A stretch of DNA of 64,000 bases from assembly GCF_014773485.1 (NCBI RefSeq), contig NZ_JACXBP010000001.1, forward strand, positions 248,001-312,000, read 5' to 3'. Below the pieces are notes generated by a model. That model worked only from the letters and a program-made list of their open reading frames with translations, was not told where the DNA came from and did not search any database. Below, piece after piece: positions 55,525 to 64,000 of this stretch (position 1 is the stretch's first letter; every line of letters starts with the position of its first letter). Source of the stretch: Erwinia aphidicola (lineage in GTDB: Bacteria > Pseudomonadota > Gammaproteobacteria > Enterobacterales > Enterobacteriaceae). The translations under genes and the position numbers were made by a program.

Positions 55525-56600
55525 TGTACGTTGCCGTTAAAGGGGGCGAGAAGGCGATAGCCGCCGCCCATCAGCTGCAGGAGAGCCTGCGCCGTGGCGA
55601 TGCGAACCGGGCTGAAATCCGCTGTGAACAGATTGATCAGCAGCTGGGTCTGGCCGTGGATCGCGTGATGACCGAAGGCGGCATTCACGACCGCCAACTG
55701 GCGGCGCTGGCGATCAAACAGGCGAGCGGCGATCTGGTGGAAGCCATCTTCCTGCTGCGTGCCTACCGCACCACGCTGCCGCGCCTGGCGGACAGCCTGC
55801 CGCTCGACAGCGCGGCGATGCGCGTCGAGCGACGCATCTCGGCGGTGTATAAGGATCTGCCTGGGGGGCAGCTGCTCGGGCCGACCTACGACTACACCCA
55901 TCGCCTGCTCGATTTCACCCTGCTGGCAGAGGGCAAAACGCCGCACACGCCGCGTGCCGAACAGCCGCTGCAGGCAGAGTGCCCGCATATGTTTGACCTG
56001 ATGACGCGCGAAGGGCTGGCGCTGCGTGAGGAAGATGACGGCAGTGAACCTGTCGATATCACCCAGGATGCGCCATCCTACCCGATGCCGCGCTCGGCGC
56101 GCCTGCAGCAGCTGGTGCGCGGTGACGAAGGTTTCCTGCTGGCGCTCGGCTACTCCACCCAGCGCGGCTACGGGCGTACCCACCCGTTTGCCGGGGAGAT
56201 CCGTACCGGCTATGTCACGGTGGAGATCTGCCCGGAAGAGTTGGGCTTTCCGCTGGAGATCGGCGAAGTGCTGCTGACCGAGTGCGAGATGGTCAACGGC
56301 TTTACCACCCCGGCAGATCGGGCGCCGCACTTTACCCGTGGTTACGGGCTGGTGTTTGGCCGCGCCGAGCGCAAGGCGATGGCGATGGCGCTGGTGGACC
56401 GTGCGCTGCAAACCGATGAGCACGGCGAGCGCATTACCAGCCCGGCGCAGGACGAAGAGTTTGTGCTGTCGCACGCCGATAACGTCGAGGCAGCGGGCTT
56501 TGTCTCGCACCTGAAACTTCCCCACTACGTTGATTTCCAGGCCGAGCTTGAACTGCTCAAGCGCCTGCGTGCTGAATACCAGGAGAAACACCGTGACTGA
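55524..56600 (+). CDS. phnI: C-P lyase core subunit PhnI
   Basis: 358 residues from the ATG at 55524 (MYVAVKGGEKAIAAAHQLQE) matching E. coli; a GTG two codons upstream is possible. PhnI is the nucleosidase of the core that forms alpha-D-ribose 1-methylphosphonate 5-triphosphate with PhnGH and PhnL. Motifs VDRVMTEGGIHDRQLAAL, GPTYDYTHRLLDFTLLA, HADNVEAAGFVSHLKLPHY. Confidence 0.96.
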   Translation: MYVAVKGGEKAIAAAHQLQESLRRGDANRAEIRCEQIDQQLGLAVDRVMTEGGIHDRQLAALAIKQASGDLVEAIFLLRAYRTTLPRLADSLPLDSAAMRVERRISAVYKDLPGGQLLGPTYDYTHRLLDFTLLAEGKTPHTPRAEQPLQAECPHMFDLMTREGLALREEDDGSEPVDITQDAPSYPMPRSARLQQLVRGDEGFLLALGYSTQRGYGRTHPFAGEIRTGYVTVEICPEELGFPLEIGEVLLTECEMVNGFTTPADRAPHFTRGYGLVFGRAERKAMAMALVDRALQTDEHGERITSPAQDEEFVLSHADNVEAAGFVSHLKLPHYVDFQAELELLKRLRAEYQEKHRD

Positions 56601-57435
56601 ACTCAGCGGTTACAACCCCGGCTACCTTGATGAGCAGAGCAAGCGCACCATCCGCCGCGCAATCCTCAAGGCGGTGGCGATCCCCGGCTATCAGGTGCCG
56701 TTTGGCGGGCGTGAAATGCCGATGCCTTACGGCTGGGGCACCGGCGGGATCCAGCTGACCGCCAGCGTGATTGGCGAAAATGACGTGCTGAAGGTGATCG
56801 ACCAGGGCGCGGACGATACCACCAACGCGGTGTCAATCCGCCGCTTTTTCCAGCGCGTCAGCGGGGCAGCAACTACGGAACGCACCGTGGATGCCACGCT
56901 GATCCAGACGCGTCACCGCATCCCGGAAACGCCGCTGGTCGAGGATCAGATCCTGATTTATCAGGTGCCGATCCCGGAACCGCTGCGCTTTATTGAACCG
57001 CGTGAGACGGAAACCCGCACCATGCACGCACTGGAGGAGTACGGCATCATGCAGGTGAAGCTGTATGAAGATATCGCCCGCTACGGCCATATCGCCACCA
57101 CCTACGCCTACCCGGTGAAGGTCAACGATCGCTACGTGATGGACCCGTCGCCAATCCCGAAATTCGACAACCCGAAAATGGATATGATGCCCGCGCTCCA
57201 GCTGTTCGGCGCCGGGCGCGAGAAGCGTATCTACGCGCTGCCGCCGTATACCAAAGTGGAGAGCCTGGATTTCGACGACCACCCGTTTAGCGTGCAGCAG
57301 TGGTCTGAACCCTGCGCGCTGTGCGGCTCGCGCGACAGCTATCTGGACGAAGTGGTGATGGATGATGCCGGCACGCGCATGTTTGTCTGCTCGGATACCG
57401 ATTACTGCCATCAGCAACAAGAGAATCAGCCATGA
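56593..57435 (+). CDS. phnJ: Carbon-phosphorus lyase PhnJ
   Basis: 280 residues from a GTG start at 56593 (TELSGYNPGYLDEQSKR) that overlaps phnI by 8 bases. Radical-SAM enzyme that breaks the C-P bond. The four cysteines of the [4Fe-4S] and reactive site are at 241, 244, 266 and 272, the same numbers as E. coli: CALCGS and CSDTDYC. Fully intact, so the pathway should be active. Overlaps phnK (ATGA). Confidence 0.96.
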   Translation: MTELSGYNPGYLDEQSKRTIRRAILKAVAIPGYQVPFGGREMPMPYGWGTGGIQLTASVIGENDVLKVIDQGADDTTNAVSIRRFFQRVSGAATTERTVDATLIQTRHRIPETPLVEDQILIYQVPIPEPLRFIEPRETETRTMHALEEYGIMQVKLYEDIARYGHIATTYAYPVKVNDRYVMDPSPIPKFDNPKMDMMPALQLFGAGREKRIYALPPYTKVESLDFDDHPFSVQQWSEPCALCGSRDSYLDEVVMDDAGTRMFVCSDTDYCHQQQENQP

Positions 57436-58190
57436 ACCGTGAATCCCCGCTGCTGGCGGTCAATCAGTTAACCCATCTTTATGCGCCGGGCAAAGGCTTC
57501 AGCGATGTGTCGTTTGAGCTCTATCCGGGGGAAGTATTAGGCATCGTCGGCGAGTCCGGCTCCGGTAAAACTACGTTGCTGAAGGCCATCTCGGCGCGGC
57601 TGGCGCCGCAGCAGGGCGAGATTATCTATCAGGGGCAGGATCTGTATGCGATGAGCGAAAGCGAGCGCCGCCGTCTGCTGCGCACCGAGTGGGGCGTGGT
57701 GCATCAATACCCGATGGATGGCCTGCGCGCGCAGGTCTCTGCCGGGGGCAATATCGGCGAGCGCCTGATGGCGGTGGGGCAGCGCCACTATGGTGAGATC
57801 CGCCACACCGCAGGCAAATGGCTGCAGGACGTGGAGATCCCGCTGGCGCGGATTGATGACCTGCCGGGCACCTTCTCCGGCGGTATGCAGCAGCGTTTGC
57901 AGATTGCGCGCAACCTGGTGACCCATCCTAAACTGGTGTTTATGGACGAGCCAACCGGTGGGCTGGATGTTTCGGTGCAGGCGCGCCTGCTCGATTTGCT
58001 GCGCAGCCTGGTGCGTGATTTGAATCTCGCGGTGGTGATTGTCACGCACGACCTCGGCGTGGCCCGCCTGCTGGCGCATCGCCTGCTGGTGATGAAGCAG
58101 GGCGCGGTGGTCGAGAGCGGCCTGACCGACCGGGTGCTGGACGATCCGCATCATCCGTATACCCAGCTTTTAGTCTCGTCGATTGTATAA
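57432..58190 (+). CDS. phnK: C-P lyase ABC-type ATPase PhnK
   Basis: 252 residues. ABC nucleotide-binding protein that docks on the PhnGHIJ core rather than a transporter. Walker A GESGSGKTTLLK, signature FSGGMQQRLQIA, Walker B KLVFMDEPTGG. A palindromic repeat follows in the gap before phnL. Confidence 0.95.
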   Translation: MNRESPLLAVNQLTHLYAPGKGFSDVSFELYPGEVLGIVGESGSGKTTLLKAISARLAPQQGEIIYQGQDLYAMSESERRRLLRTEWGVVHQYPMDGLRAQVSAGGNIGERLMAVGQRHYGEIRHTAGKWLQDVEIPLARIDDLPGTFSGGMQQRLQIARNLVTHPKLVFMDEPTGGLDVSVQARLLDLLRSLVRDLNLAVVIVTHDLGVARLLAHRLLVMKQGAVVESGLTDRVLDDPHHPYTQLLVSSIV

Positions 58191-58193
58191 ACC

Positions 58194-58280
58194 GGGCGGA
58201 CCGAAAAAGCGGGTCCGCTCCTACGGTTCGTGGCCGCCCGGGTCATCCAGGGGACGCCCCTTTTTCCCGGTCGTCCCGTG
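58194..58280. repeat. REPIN-like palindromic repeat pair inside the phn operon
   Basis: Fills the 111-base phnK-phnL gap. First hairpin: GCGGACC, loop GAAAAAGCG, GGTCCGC, then CTCCTACGG. Second hairpin, opposite orientation: GGGACG ... CGTCCC with CCCCTTTTTCCC between. The two are inverted relatives. No T-run, so they probably do not stop transcription fully. Confidence 0.65.
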
Positions 58281-58301
58281 TTGAAAATGATGGAAATAAT
58301 C

Positions 58302-59006
58302 ATGAAGCTGAAACTGCGCGTCGAAAATCTGTCGAAAACATTTGTGATGCATAACCAGCACGGCGCGGAACTGCCGGTGTTACGCAACGCCTCACTGCAG
58401 GTGGCGGCGGGGGAGTGCGTGGTGCTGCACGGCCATTCCGGCAGCGGCAAATCAACCCTGCTGCGCTCGCTGTATGCCAACTACCTGCCGGATAGCGGCC
58501 ATATCTGGGTGGATCATCAGCAGCAGTGGGTTGATCTGGTCAGCGCCCCGGCGCGCCAGATCCTCAGCATCCGCCGCGATACGCTGGGCTGGGTCAGCCA
58601 GTTTCTGCGCGTCATCCCGCGTATCTCCACGCTGGAAGTGGTGATGCAGCCGCTGCTGGAGCGCGGCGTGGATCGTGCCGAGAGCGCCGCGCGCGCGAGC
58701 GATCTGCTGGGGCGCCTCAACGTACCGCAACGCCTGTGGGCGCTGGCGCCGTCAACCTTCTCCGGCGGTGAGCAGCAGCGCGTTAACATTGCGCGCGGCT
58801 TTATTGCCGAGTCGCCGATCCTGCTGCTGGATGAGCCGACCGCCTCGCTCGACAGCGTTAACAGCGCGGCGGTGGTCGGGCTGATTGAACAGGCGCGCCA
58901 GCGCGGTGCCGCCATCGTCGGAATTTTTCATGATAACGCGGTGCGCGATCGCATCGCTGACCGTCTGCATGTGATGCAACCCGCTGCTGTGGAGCACGCC
59001 GTATGA
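58302..59006 (+). CDS. phnL: C-P lyase ABC-type ATPase PhnL
   Basis: 234 residues from the ATG at 58302 ([20 protein letters not shown]), with TGGA 7 bases upstream; earlier in-frame ATGs at 58287/58290 add only a few residues. Second ABC-type ATPase of the phn system. Walker [14 protein letters not shown], signature [14 protein letters not shown], Walker [12 protein letters not shown]. Overlaps phnM by four bases. Confidence 0.95.
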   Translation: MKLKLRVENLSKTFVMHNQHGAELPVLRNASLQVAAGECVVLHGHSGSGKSTLLRSLYANYLPDSGHIWVDHQQQWVDLVSAPARQILSIRRDTLGWVSQFLRVIPRISTLEVVMQPLLERGVDRAESAARASDLLGRLNVPQRLWALAPSTFSGGEQQRVNIARGFIAESPILLLDEPTASLDSVNSAAVVGLIEQARQRGAAIVGIFHDNAVRDRIADRLHVMQPAAVEHAV

Positions 59007-60139
59007 TTATCAACAACGTTAAGCTAATTCTGGAAAATGAAGTCGTGGCAGGATCGCTGGCCTGCGAGAACGGCATCATCTCCGCCTTCTCCGATACGCC
59101 AAGCCAGCTGCCCTGCGCGATTGACGGCGAGGGCGGCTGGCTGATGCCGGGCATGGTCGAGCTGCATACGGATAATCTCGACAAGTTTTTTACCCCGCGC
59201 CCCAAGGTTGACTGGCCGGCGCACTCGGCGATGAGCGGCCACGACGCGCTGATTATTGCCAGCGGCATTACCACGGTGCTGGATGCGATTGGCGTGGGCG
59301 ACGTGCGCGACGGCGGCCACCGTATGGAAAATCTTAACAAGATGATCGATGCGATACGGCACAGCCAGAAGCATGGCCTGAACCGCGCCGAGCACCGCCT
59401 GCACCTGCGCTGCGAGCTGCCTCACGACTCCACGCTGCCGCTGTTCGAGCAGCTGATGTGTAACCCGGCGCTGTCGCTGGTGTCGCTGATGGACCATTCG
59501 CCGGGCCAGCGTCAGTATGTGTCACTCGACGCCTGGCGCACCTACTTTGGCGGCAAGTACCAGCTCAGCGATGCGCAGCTGGATCAGTATCAGGCCGATC
59601 AGCTGCGCCTGGCCGCCCGCTGGTCGCAGCCGAACCGTGAAGCGATCGCCGCATGGTGCCGCCAGTACCATATTCCGCTGGCCAGCCACGACGACGCGAC
59701 TGACCAACACGTGGTGGAGTCGAAAGGGGTGGGCAGTACCATCGCCGAATTCCCGACCACGGTCGAAGCGGCACGCGCTTCCCATGAGATGGGTTTGCAG
59801 GTGCTGATGGGCGCGCCGAACATCGTGCGCGGCGGCTCGCACTCCGGCAACGTCTCGGCGGCGGAACTGGCTTCCCTCGGGCTGCTGGATATTCTCTCCT
59901 CCGACTATTACCCCGGCAGCCTGCTGGATGCCGCGTTCCGCATTGCCCGCGATGAGCAGAACGGCATTGCGCTGCCTGCGGCCGTCGCGCTGGTCACGCG
60001 TAATCCGGCCCAGGCCATTGGCCTGCACGATCGCGGAGTCATCGCCGAAGGCAAGCGTGCGGATATGGTGCTGGTGCGCCAGCATCGCGAGCAGGTGTAT
60101 GTGAAAAGCGTTTGGGCGCAGGGGCGGACGGTGTTCTGA
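59003..60139 (+). CDS. phnM: Alpha-D-ribose 1-methylphosphonate 5-triphosphate diphosphatase PhnM
   Basis: 378 residues. Amidohydrolase-fold enzyme that removes pyrophosphate before the C-P lyase step. Motifs [33 protein letters not shown] and [17 protein letters not shown]. Overlaps phnN by one base. Confidence 0.96.
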   Translation: MIINNVKLILENEVVAGSLACENGIISAFSDTPSQLPCAIDGEGGWLMPGMVELHTDNLDKFFTPRPKVDWPAHSAMSGHDALIIASGITTVLDAIGVGDVRDGGHRMENLNKMIDAIRHSQKHGLNRAEHRLHLRCELPHDSTLPLFEQLMCNPALSLVSLMDHSPGQRQYVSLDAWRTYFGGKYQLSDAQLDQYQADQLRLAARWSQPNREAIAAWCRQYHIPLASHDDATDQHVVESKGVGSTIAEFPTTVEAARASHEMGLQVLMGAPNIVRGGSHSGNVSAAELASLGLLDILSSDYYPGSLLDAAFRIARDEQNGIALPAAVALVTRNPAQAIGLHDRGVIAEGKRADMVLVRQHREQVYVKSVWAQGRTVF

Positions 60140-60708
60140 TGGGGCGGCTGATCTGGCTGATGGGGCCATCCGGCTCCGGCAAGGACAGCCTGCTGCTGGC
60201 GCTGCGCGAGTGTGCGCCGCCGCAGGTGGTCGTGGCGCATCGCTATATTACCCGCAGCGCGACGGCAGGGGGCGAGAATCATGTCGCCCTCAGCGAGCAT
60301 GAGTTTATGCGGCGGCGCGAGTATGGTCTGTTTGCCCTCGACTGGCAGGCGCACCAGTTTTACTACGCGCTGGGTATCGAGATCGACCAGTGGCTGGCAA
60401 GCGGGCTGGACGTGGTGGTTAACGGTTCGCGGCTGCATCTGGCCGCCGCGCAGCAGCGCTACGGCGAGCGGCTGCTGGCGGTCTGTTTGCAGGTGTCGCC
60501 CAACGTGCTGGCGGCGCGGCTGCGCCTGCGCGGGCGCGAAGATGAAGCGGAGATCGCGCAGCGCCTGCGCCGGGCCGCGGAGCCGGTTGGCGCAGGCTGC
60601 CTGACGCTGAACAACGACGGTGAGCCGGGCAGGACATTGCAGGGGCTGTTATGCCTGCTGGATGGTGATAACCCTGGCCATCAGCGCTCTGGATCATCGC
60701 TGACGTAG
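60139..60708 (+). CDS. phnN: Ribose 1,5-bisphosphate phosphokinase PhnN
   Basis: 189 residues from the ATG at 60139 ([20 protein letters not shown]), matching E. coli. Makes PRPP from ribose 1,5-bisphosphate, salvaging the sugar. P-loop GPSGSGKDS. Last phn gene in view: phnO and phnP of E. coli are replaced by a converging oxidoreductase gene, which it overlaps by 28 bases. Confidence 0.94.
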   Translation: MGRLIWLMGPSGSGKDSLLLALRECAPPQVVVAHRYITRSATAGGENHVALSEHEFMRRREYGLFALDWQAHQFYYALGIEIDQWLASGLDVVVNGSRLHLAAAQQRYGERLLAVCLQVSPNVLAARLRLRGREDEAEIAQRLRRAAEPVGAGCLTLNNDGEPGRTLQGLLCLLDGDNPGHQRSGSSLT

Positions 60709-62168
60709 CCGAAAAACAGATTATGCGGATCCCAGGCGGCTCTCAGTTCATTGAGCCGCTGCCACTTTTGATCGGAAAAGCAGAGCTGTGCCAGTTCCGG
60801 TGCCAGCGAGAGGTCTATTTCGTTGATGTAGTAGCCGCTGACCCAGGGCTTAACCGCGGCATTCATTTTTTTCATCAGCCGCTGGTTGGCGGCGATCGCC
60901 TGCTGGTTTTCACCAATCAGATACCATGAAACGTAGTGGGGAGCCCACCAGGTAAAACTGCAGGGTTCTGGCACGGTAGGGTTGGTATCAATGACTGAAA
61001 ATCCGAACGAGCGCGAGTCGGGCGCCTCCTGTTCCAGCAGCTGCGCGATAACCGGCAGCACTTCCTCAGGATGCTCAGTAAAAAATGCGCTTTCACTGGT
61101 GCGGCTGGTGCTGTAAGCGTCAGTGGCACCCAGCGCGTCGAATAGCTCCAGGTAGTTAAGCGTGCGGTTGTGAGTACTCTGTAATGAGCAGATCTGGGGC
61201 AATCTGCTGTGGTTAAAAATTTCAGCCACCTCAGTGGCGGAACTGAGGTTCTCGCCAAAGGAGACAACGTTCAGAACATAGTGCCAGCGCTGTTCTGCCG
61301 GGGGAGTACCAGCAGGAGAAAACTTGCCCAGAGCACCAAGAATTTCTGAACGCTGGTTATTTGCGGGTAACAGCCTCAGGATCTCTTCCAGCGCCGGACG
61401 CAACTTTTCCAGTGGAAAATAGAAGGTGTTCATCACGGCGGCCGGTGCCGGGTGTAGCTGCAGCTTATAGCGCAGCACCACGGCAAAAAAACCGGGCCCA
61501 ACGCCGCGCATCGCCCAGTATAAATCGGGATTTTCTGTCGCAGAGGTGGTGACGATACGGCCGTCTGCCAGCATCAGCTCTGCCGCCAGCACGGAGGCAC
61601 AGCCCATACCATAAGCCGGCATGTTCCAGCCCATTCCGCCCCCCAACAGGAAGCCACCCAGCGCGACAAAACCCGTGTGCGCGCCGGGGAAAACCAGCCC
61701 GTACTGAAAGGTAGCCTGATTAAGCTGCTGGCTGAACACGCCCGGACCTGCCCAGGCCGTTTTTGCCACGGCATCAATGGCGATAGCGCTGAATAATGAT
61801 AAATCGACGGTGACGGAATTATGGCGTAACGGTGCCAGAGTGATGTTGTGGCCGGAACTGCGCAGTGCAACCTGATGCCCGGACTGAGCTGCCCAGCCCA
61901 GCAGCAGCTTAAGATCGTCACTGTCCTGCGGCTGGGCGATAAGCGCGGGGAAACGCTGCGGCTTTTTACTGTACCAGGTCATTGCCCAGAACCAGCGTAA
62001 CCACTCTGGATCGGTCTGCCATACCAACACGCCTTTGAATGACTGCAGCAGCAGCGTTTTGCTCTCTCTGGCAAAGCCCGCTGCGGGGCGGATCCATCCC
62101 GGCAATATCACGCTCAATGCCGTTAACGCTTTAATCAGGCGGCGGCGCAAAAGTGAATGATTGTTCAT
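60681..62168 (-). CDS. Exported FAD-linked oxidoreductase (PCMH domain + BBE C terminus)
   Basis: 495 residues. A Tat-like signal ([20 protein letters not shown]) then a PCMH-type FAD-binding domain: His107 in [10 protein letters not shown] is the expected covalent FAD site, and [17 protein letters not shown] follows. The C terminus is BBE-like ([10 protein letters not shown]). The Cys needed for bicovalent FAD binding in berberine-bridge-type enzymes is absent (HTGFVALGG). It would act in the periplasm, donating electrons to the cytochromes encoded upstream in the same operon. Substrate unknown; an oligosaccharide, alkaloid-like amine or aromatic alcohol are options. Confidence 0.8.
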   Translation of the reverse strand: MNNHSLLRRRLIKALTALSVILPGWIRPAAGFARESKTLLLQSFKGVLVWQTDPEWLRWFWAMTWYSKKPQRFPALIAQPQDSDDLKLLLGWAAQSGHQVALRSSGHNITLAPLRHNSVTVDLSLFSAIAIDAVAKTAWAGPGVFSQQLNQATFQYGLVFPGAHTGFVALGGFLLGGGMGWNMPAYGMGCASVLAAELMLADGRIVTTSATENPDLYWAMRGVGPGFFAVVLRYKLQLHPAPAAVMNTFYFPLEKLRPALEEILRLLPANNQRSEILGALGKFSPAGTPPAEQRWHYVLNVVSFGENLSSATEVAEIFNHSRLPQICSLQSTHNRTLNYLELFDALGATDAYSTSRTSESAFFTEHPEEVLPVIAQLLEQEAPDSRSFGFSVIDTNPTVPEPCSFTWWAPHYVSWYLIGENQQAIAANQRLMKKMNAAVKPWVSGYYINEIDLSLAPELAQLCFSDQKWQRLNELRAAWDPHNLFFGYVSDDPER

Positions 62169-62187
62169 ACCATCCTCAGCTTAACCA

Positions 62188-62547
62188 TCAGTGATTATTA
62201 ACAGGCAACTTGCTGAAATAGTTCGCCAGCCGTTTCATATCTTCCGCAGTCAGATTTTGGCTAATGTTTTCCATCATTCCATTTTTACGGCGGCCGGCGC
62301 GAAATGCCTGGAGTTGACTCTCCAGATAAGGTGCCTTTTGGCCGGCCAGATTTGGCCATTGCGGCGACTGACTGATACCGCCGGGTCCATGGCAGCTCAT
62401 GCAACCACTGGCTTTGGCCAGCTGTTCAATCGTCCCGGCGGGGTAAGTCATATCACTGTCAGTCAGGTGGGCTTCTGCGGATAAAGTGGCGGCGGTAAGG
62501 GCGGCAAACAGCAGGCAGTTAAGCTGGCGGGTTATTCTGACTCTCAT
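62188..62547 (-). CDS. Periplasmic monoheme cytochrome c
   Basis: 119 residues. Signal peptide (NCLLFAALTAATLSAEAH), one heme site CMSCH (residues 49-53) and a Met ligand region (NGMMENISQNLT): a class I c553-like cytochrome. Sits between the FAD enzyme gene and the triheme cytochrome gene with short spacing, so it is a likely electron carrier of the same pathway. Confidence 0.88.
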   Translation of the reverse strand: MRVRITRQLNCLLFAALTAATLSAEAHLTDSDMTYPAGTIEQLAKASGCMSCHGPGGISQSPQWPNLAGQKAPYLESQLQAFRAGRRKNGMMENISQNLTAEDMKRLANYFSKLPVNNH

Positions 62548-62576
62548 AAAAGTTCCTTTTTCGCGATTATCCTGAT

Positions 62577-63962
62577 TCAGGGTTGCGCAGCGGGGAGTGG
62601 TTTACGCAATACGGATACGGCCGTTTCTGGGACCGCTGCCGACTGATTACCCCAGGATGAACGAATAAAGCTCAGTACGTCGGCAATCTGTCGGTCGTTT
62701 AATCTGCCGGCAAAACCCGGCATTGAATAATAAGGGCCGGGCGATGCGCTTGCAGGCTGAGTCGCGCCGTTCAGAACAATGCTGATTAACCCTGCCGGAT
62801 CTGCCGAGTTAACCGCAGAATTAACAGCCAGTGCGGGGAATTTTTTACGGTAGCCAAGGCCGTTAGTTAAATGACACCCTGAGCAGTTTTTTAAATAGAC
62901 TTCAGCACCCGCTTTTGACAGATCCCCACGGCTAAATGCCGTAAAAGTGCGGGTACTATAGAAAAGTTGAGGTTGTTGAACCGCGGGGGACAATGAGCGC
63001 AGATAGTCAGCCATCGCCTGAAGATCCGGCTGAGTCATATATTGGGTTGAGTGGCTCACCACATCAGACATCGGGCCAAAGGTTGCCGCGTTGTTCGTAA
63101 CGCCGGTCTTTAACAGCTCAACCAGTTCATCCCGCTGCCAGTTTCCCAGCCCGCTGCGCAGCTCTGCACGTAAAGAAGGGGCCGCATAGCCGTCAATAAC
63201 CTGCGCACCGGACAGGTAATGGCGATCGCTGTCGTCATAAGCGACTTCCTGTAAGGTGGCTGCCCGTGGTGTATGGCAGGCTCCGCAATGTCCTAATCCC
63301 TCAACATAATAGGCACCCAGTTTTACCGGATCTTCTGGCGCATTCTGTGTGACTGGCCCCGTTTTTGGTGCAAACAGCCAGCGCCACCATGTCACTGGCC
63401 AGCGCAACGATAACGGCCAGGGGATGCTATTTTTCGCGCTGGCGCAAGGCACAGCGTCAATGCCGTGGATGAAATAAGCGTAGAGCGCCTGCATATCGTG
63501 GTGGGAAATACGACGGTAAGAAGGCCAGGGCATCGCCGGGTAGAGTGTGGTGCCATCCTTGCGAATACCCTGTCTGACGGCGTTGTCAAAATCAGCATAG
63601 CTCAGGGTGCCGATGCCAAACTGTTTATCCGGGGTGATATTTGGCGGCACCATGCCGCCAATCGGTGAGGGGATAGGCGCACCACCGCTGAAAGGGGGCT
63701 TACCTGGCTGGCTATGGCAGGCTACACAGTCACCCACGCGAGCCAGATAAGCACCGCGCTGGATTAGTTCAGGCGTTGCGCTGATGGACTGCTTTACTGC
63801 AGCAGTTTGGGGGGGCGGGATGACAAGGGTGATACCCCAGGCAATAACGATCAGCGTCAATGGCAGCGCAATCGCGATCTCTTTCCAACCCATTTTATAC
63901 GAGCGGCCCTGACTGACTAATTCTCGGCGACCGGCAGTCAACATCCTGTTTTTTCTGCACAT
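62577..63962 (-). CDS. Membrane-anchored triheme cytochrome c
   Basis: 461 residues from the ATG at 63962 (MCRKNRMLTAGRRELVSQGR), with AAGGA five bases upstream; a TTG 21 bases earlier is less likely. One N-terminal membrane anchor (~residues 27-47) and three heme sites, CVACH (79-83), CGACH (226-230) and CSGCH (359-363). Resembles the cytochrome subunit of acetic-acid-bacteria alcohol dehydrogenase and gluconate 2-dehydrogenase, which passes electrons to ubiquinone. First gene of the operon as seen. Confidence 0.85.
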   Translation of the reverse strand: MCRKNRMLTAGRRELVSQGRSYKMGWKEIAIALPLTLIVIAWGITLVIPPPQTAAVKQSISATPELIQRGAYLARVGDCVACHSQPGKPPFSGGAPIPSPIGGMVPPNITPDKQFGIGTLSYADFDNAVRQGIRKDGTTLYPAMPWPSYRRISHHDMQALYAYFIHGIDAVPCASAKNSIPWPLSLRWPVTWWRWLFAPKTGPVTQNAPEDPVKLGAYYVEGLGHCGACHTPRAATLQEVAYDDSDRHYLSGAQVIDGYAAPSLRAELRSGLGNWQRDELVELLKTGVTNNAATFGPMSDVVSHSTQYMTQPDLQAMADYLRSLSPAVQQPQLFYSTRTFTAFSRGDLSKAGAEVYLKNCSGCHLTNGLGYRKKFPALAVNSAVNSADPAGLISIVLNGATQPASASPGPYYSMPGFAGRLNDRQIADVLSFIRSSWGNQSAAVPETAVSVLRKPLPAAQP

Positions 63963-64000
63963 AATCTTCCTTAATAATGACAAGCCTGGCTACCCGGTGA

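Overview
The window is chromosomal DNA of a flagellated plant- or insect-associated member of Enterobacterales, most likely Erwiniaceae (Erwinia/Pantoea-like). That is an inference from three things: long stretches match the Escherichia coli 24-25 min gene order with close protein similarity, coding DNA looks moderately GC-rich, and E. coli-absent genes typical of plant-associated relatives are present (rhamnogalacturonide uptake and cleavage, a glucosylglycerate-type pair, hydantoinase subunits). No integrase, IS transposase, CRISPR array, tRNA or rRNA was seen.

Layout. (1) 1-10838: flagellar hook/basal-body cluster, flgA divergent from flgBCDEFGHIJ, then flgKL behind their own sigma-28 promoter; a second sigma-28 promoter at the left edge points out towards flgMN. 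(2) 11134-16881: rne (RNase E, unusually long C-terminal half) divergent from rluC, then yceF. (3) 17024-23204: the lipid-synthesis cluster yceD-rpmF-plsX-fabH-fabD-fabG-acpP-fabF. (4) 23357-27615: pabC-mltG-tmk-holB-ycfH with overlapping or closely spaced genes. (5) 27764-32394: ptsG with CRP and Mlc sites, then a rhiT-rhiN pair with a KdgR-like operator where E. coli K-12 has fhuE. (6) 32575-42364: hinT-ycfL-lpoB-thiK-nagZ-ycfP, ndh with an FNR box, ycfJ, and mfd. (7) 42482-46083: order jumps to the E. coli yedP/dsrB neighbourhood: a small unknown protein, a glucosyl-3-phosphoglycerate synthase-like gene, its phosphatase partner, two candidate small RNAs, a Pmp3-type membrane peptide and dsrB. 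(8) 46288-53566: GNAT-hyuA-hyuB, a two-gene operon of tiny unknown membrane proteins, an O-methyltransferase and an MFS exporter. (9) 53789-60708: phnFGHIJKLMN (C-P lyase) without phnCDE, phnO or phnP in view. (10) 60681-63962: an operon for an exported FAD oxidoreductase and two c-type cytochromes, possibly a periplasmic dehydrogenase feeding electrons to the respiratory chain.

The least explained parts are the FAD/cytochrome operon (60681-63962), a DsrA-like small RNA candidate with its own promoter and terminator (45241-45354) next to an orphan opposite-strand terminator (45376-45401), the two-gene membrane-peptide operon (50959-51479), and a dispersed REPIN-like family of palindromes (38775-38899, 52267-52345, 58194-58280), one pair of which interrupts the phn operon. 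All functional calls come from reading motifs and remembered family sequences; no search was run.
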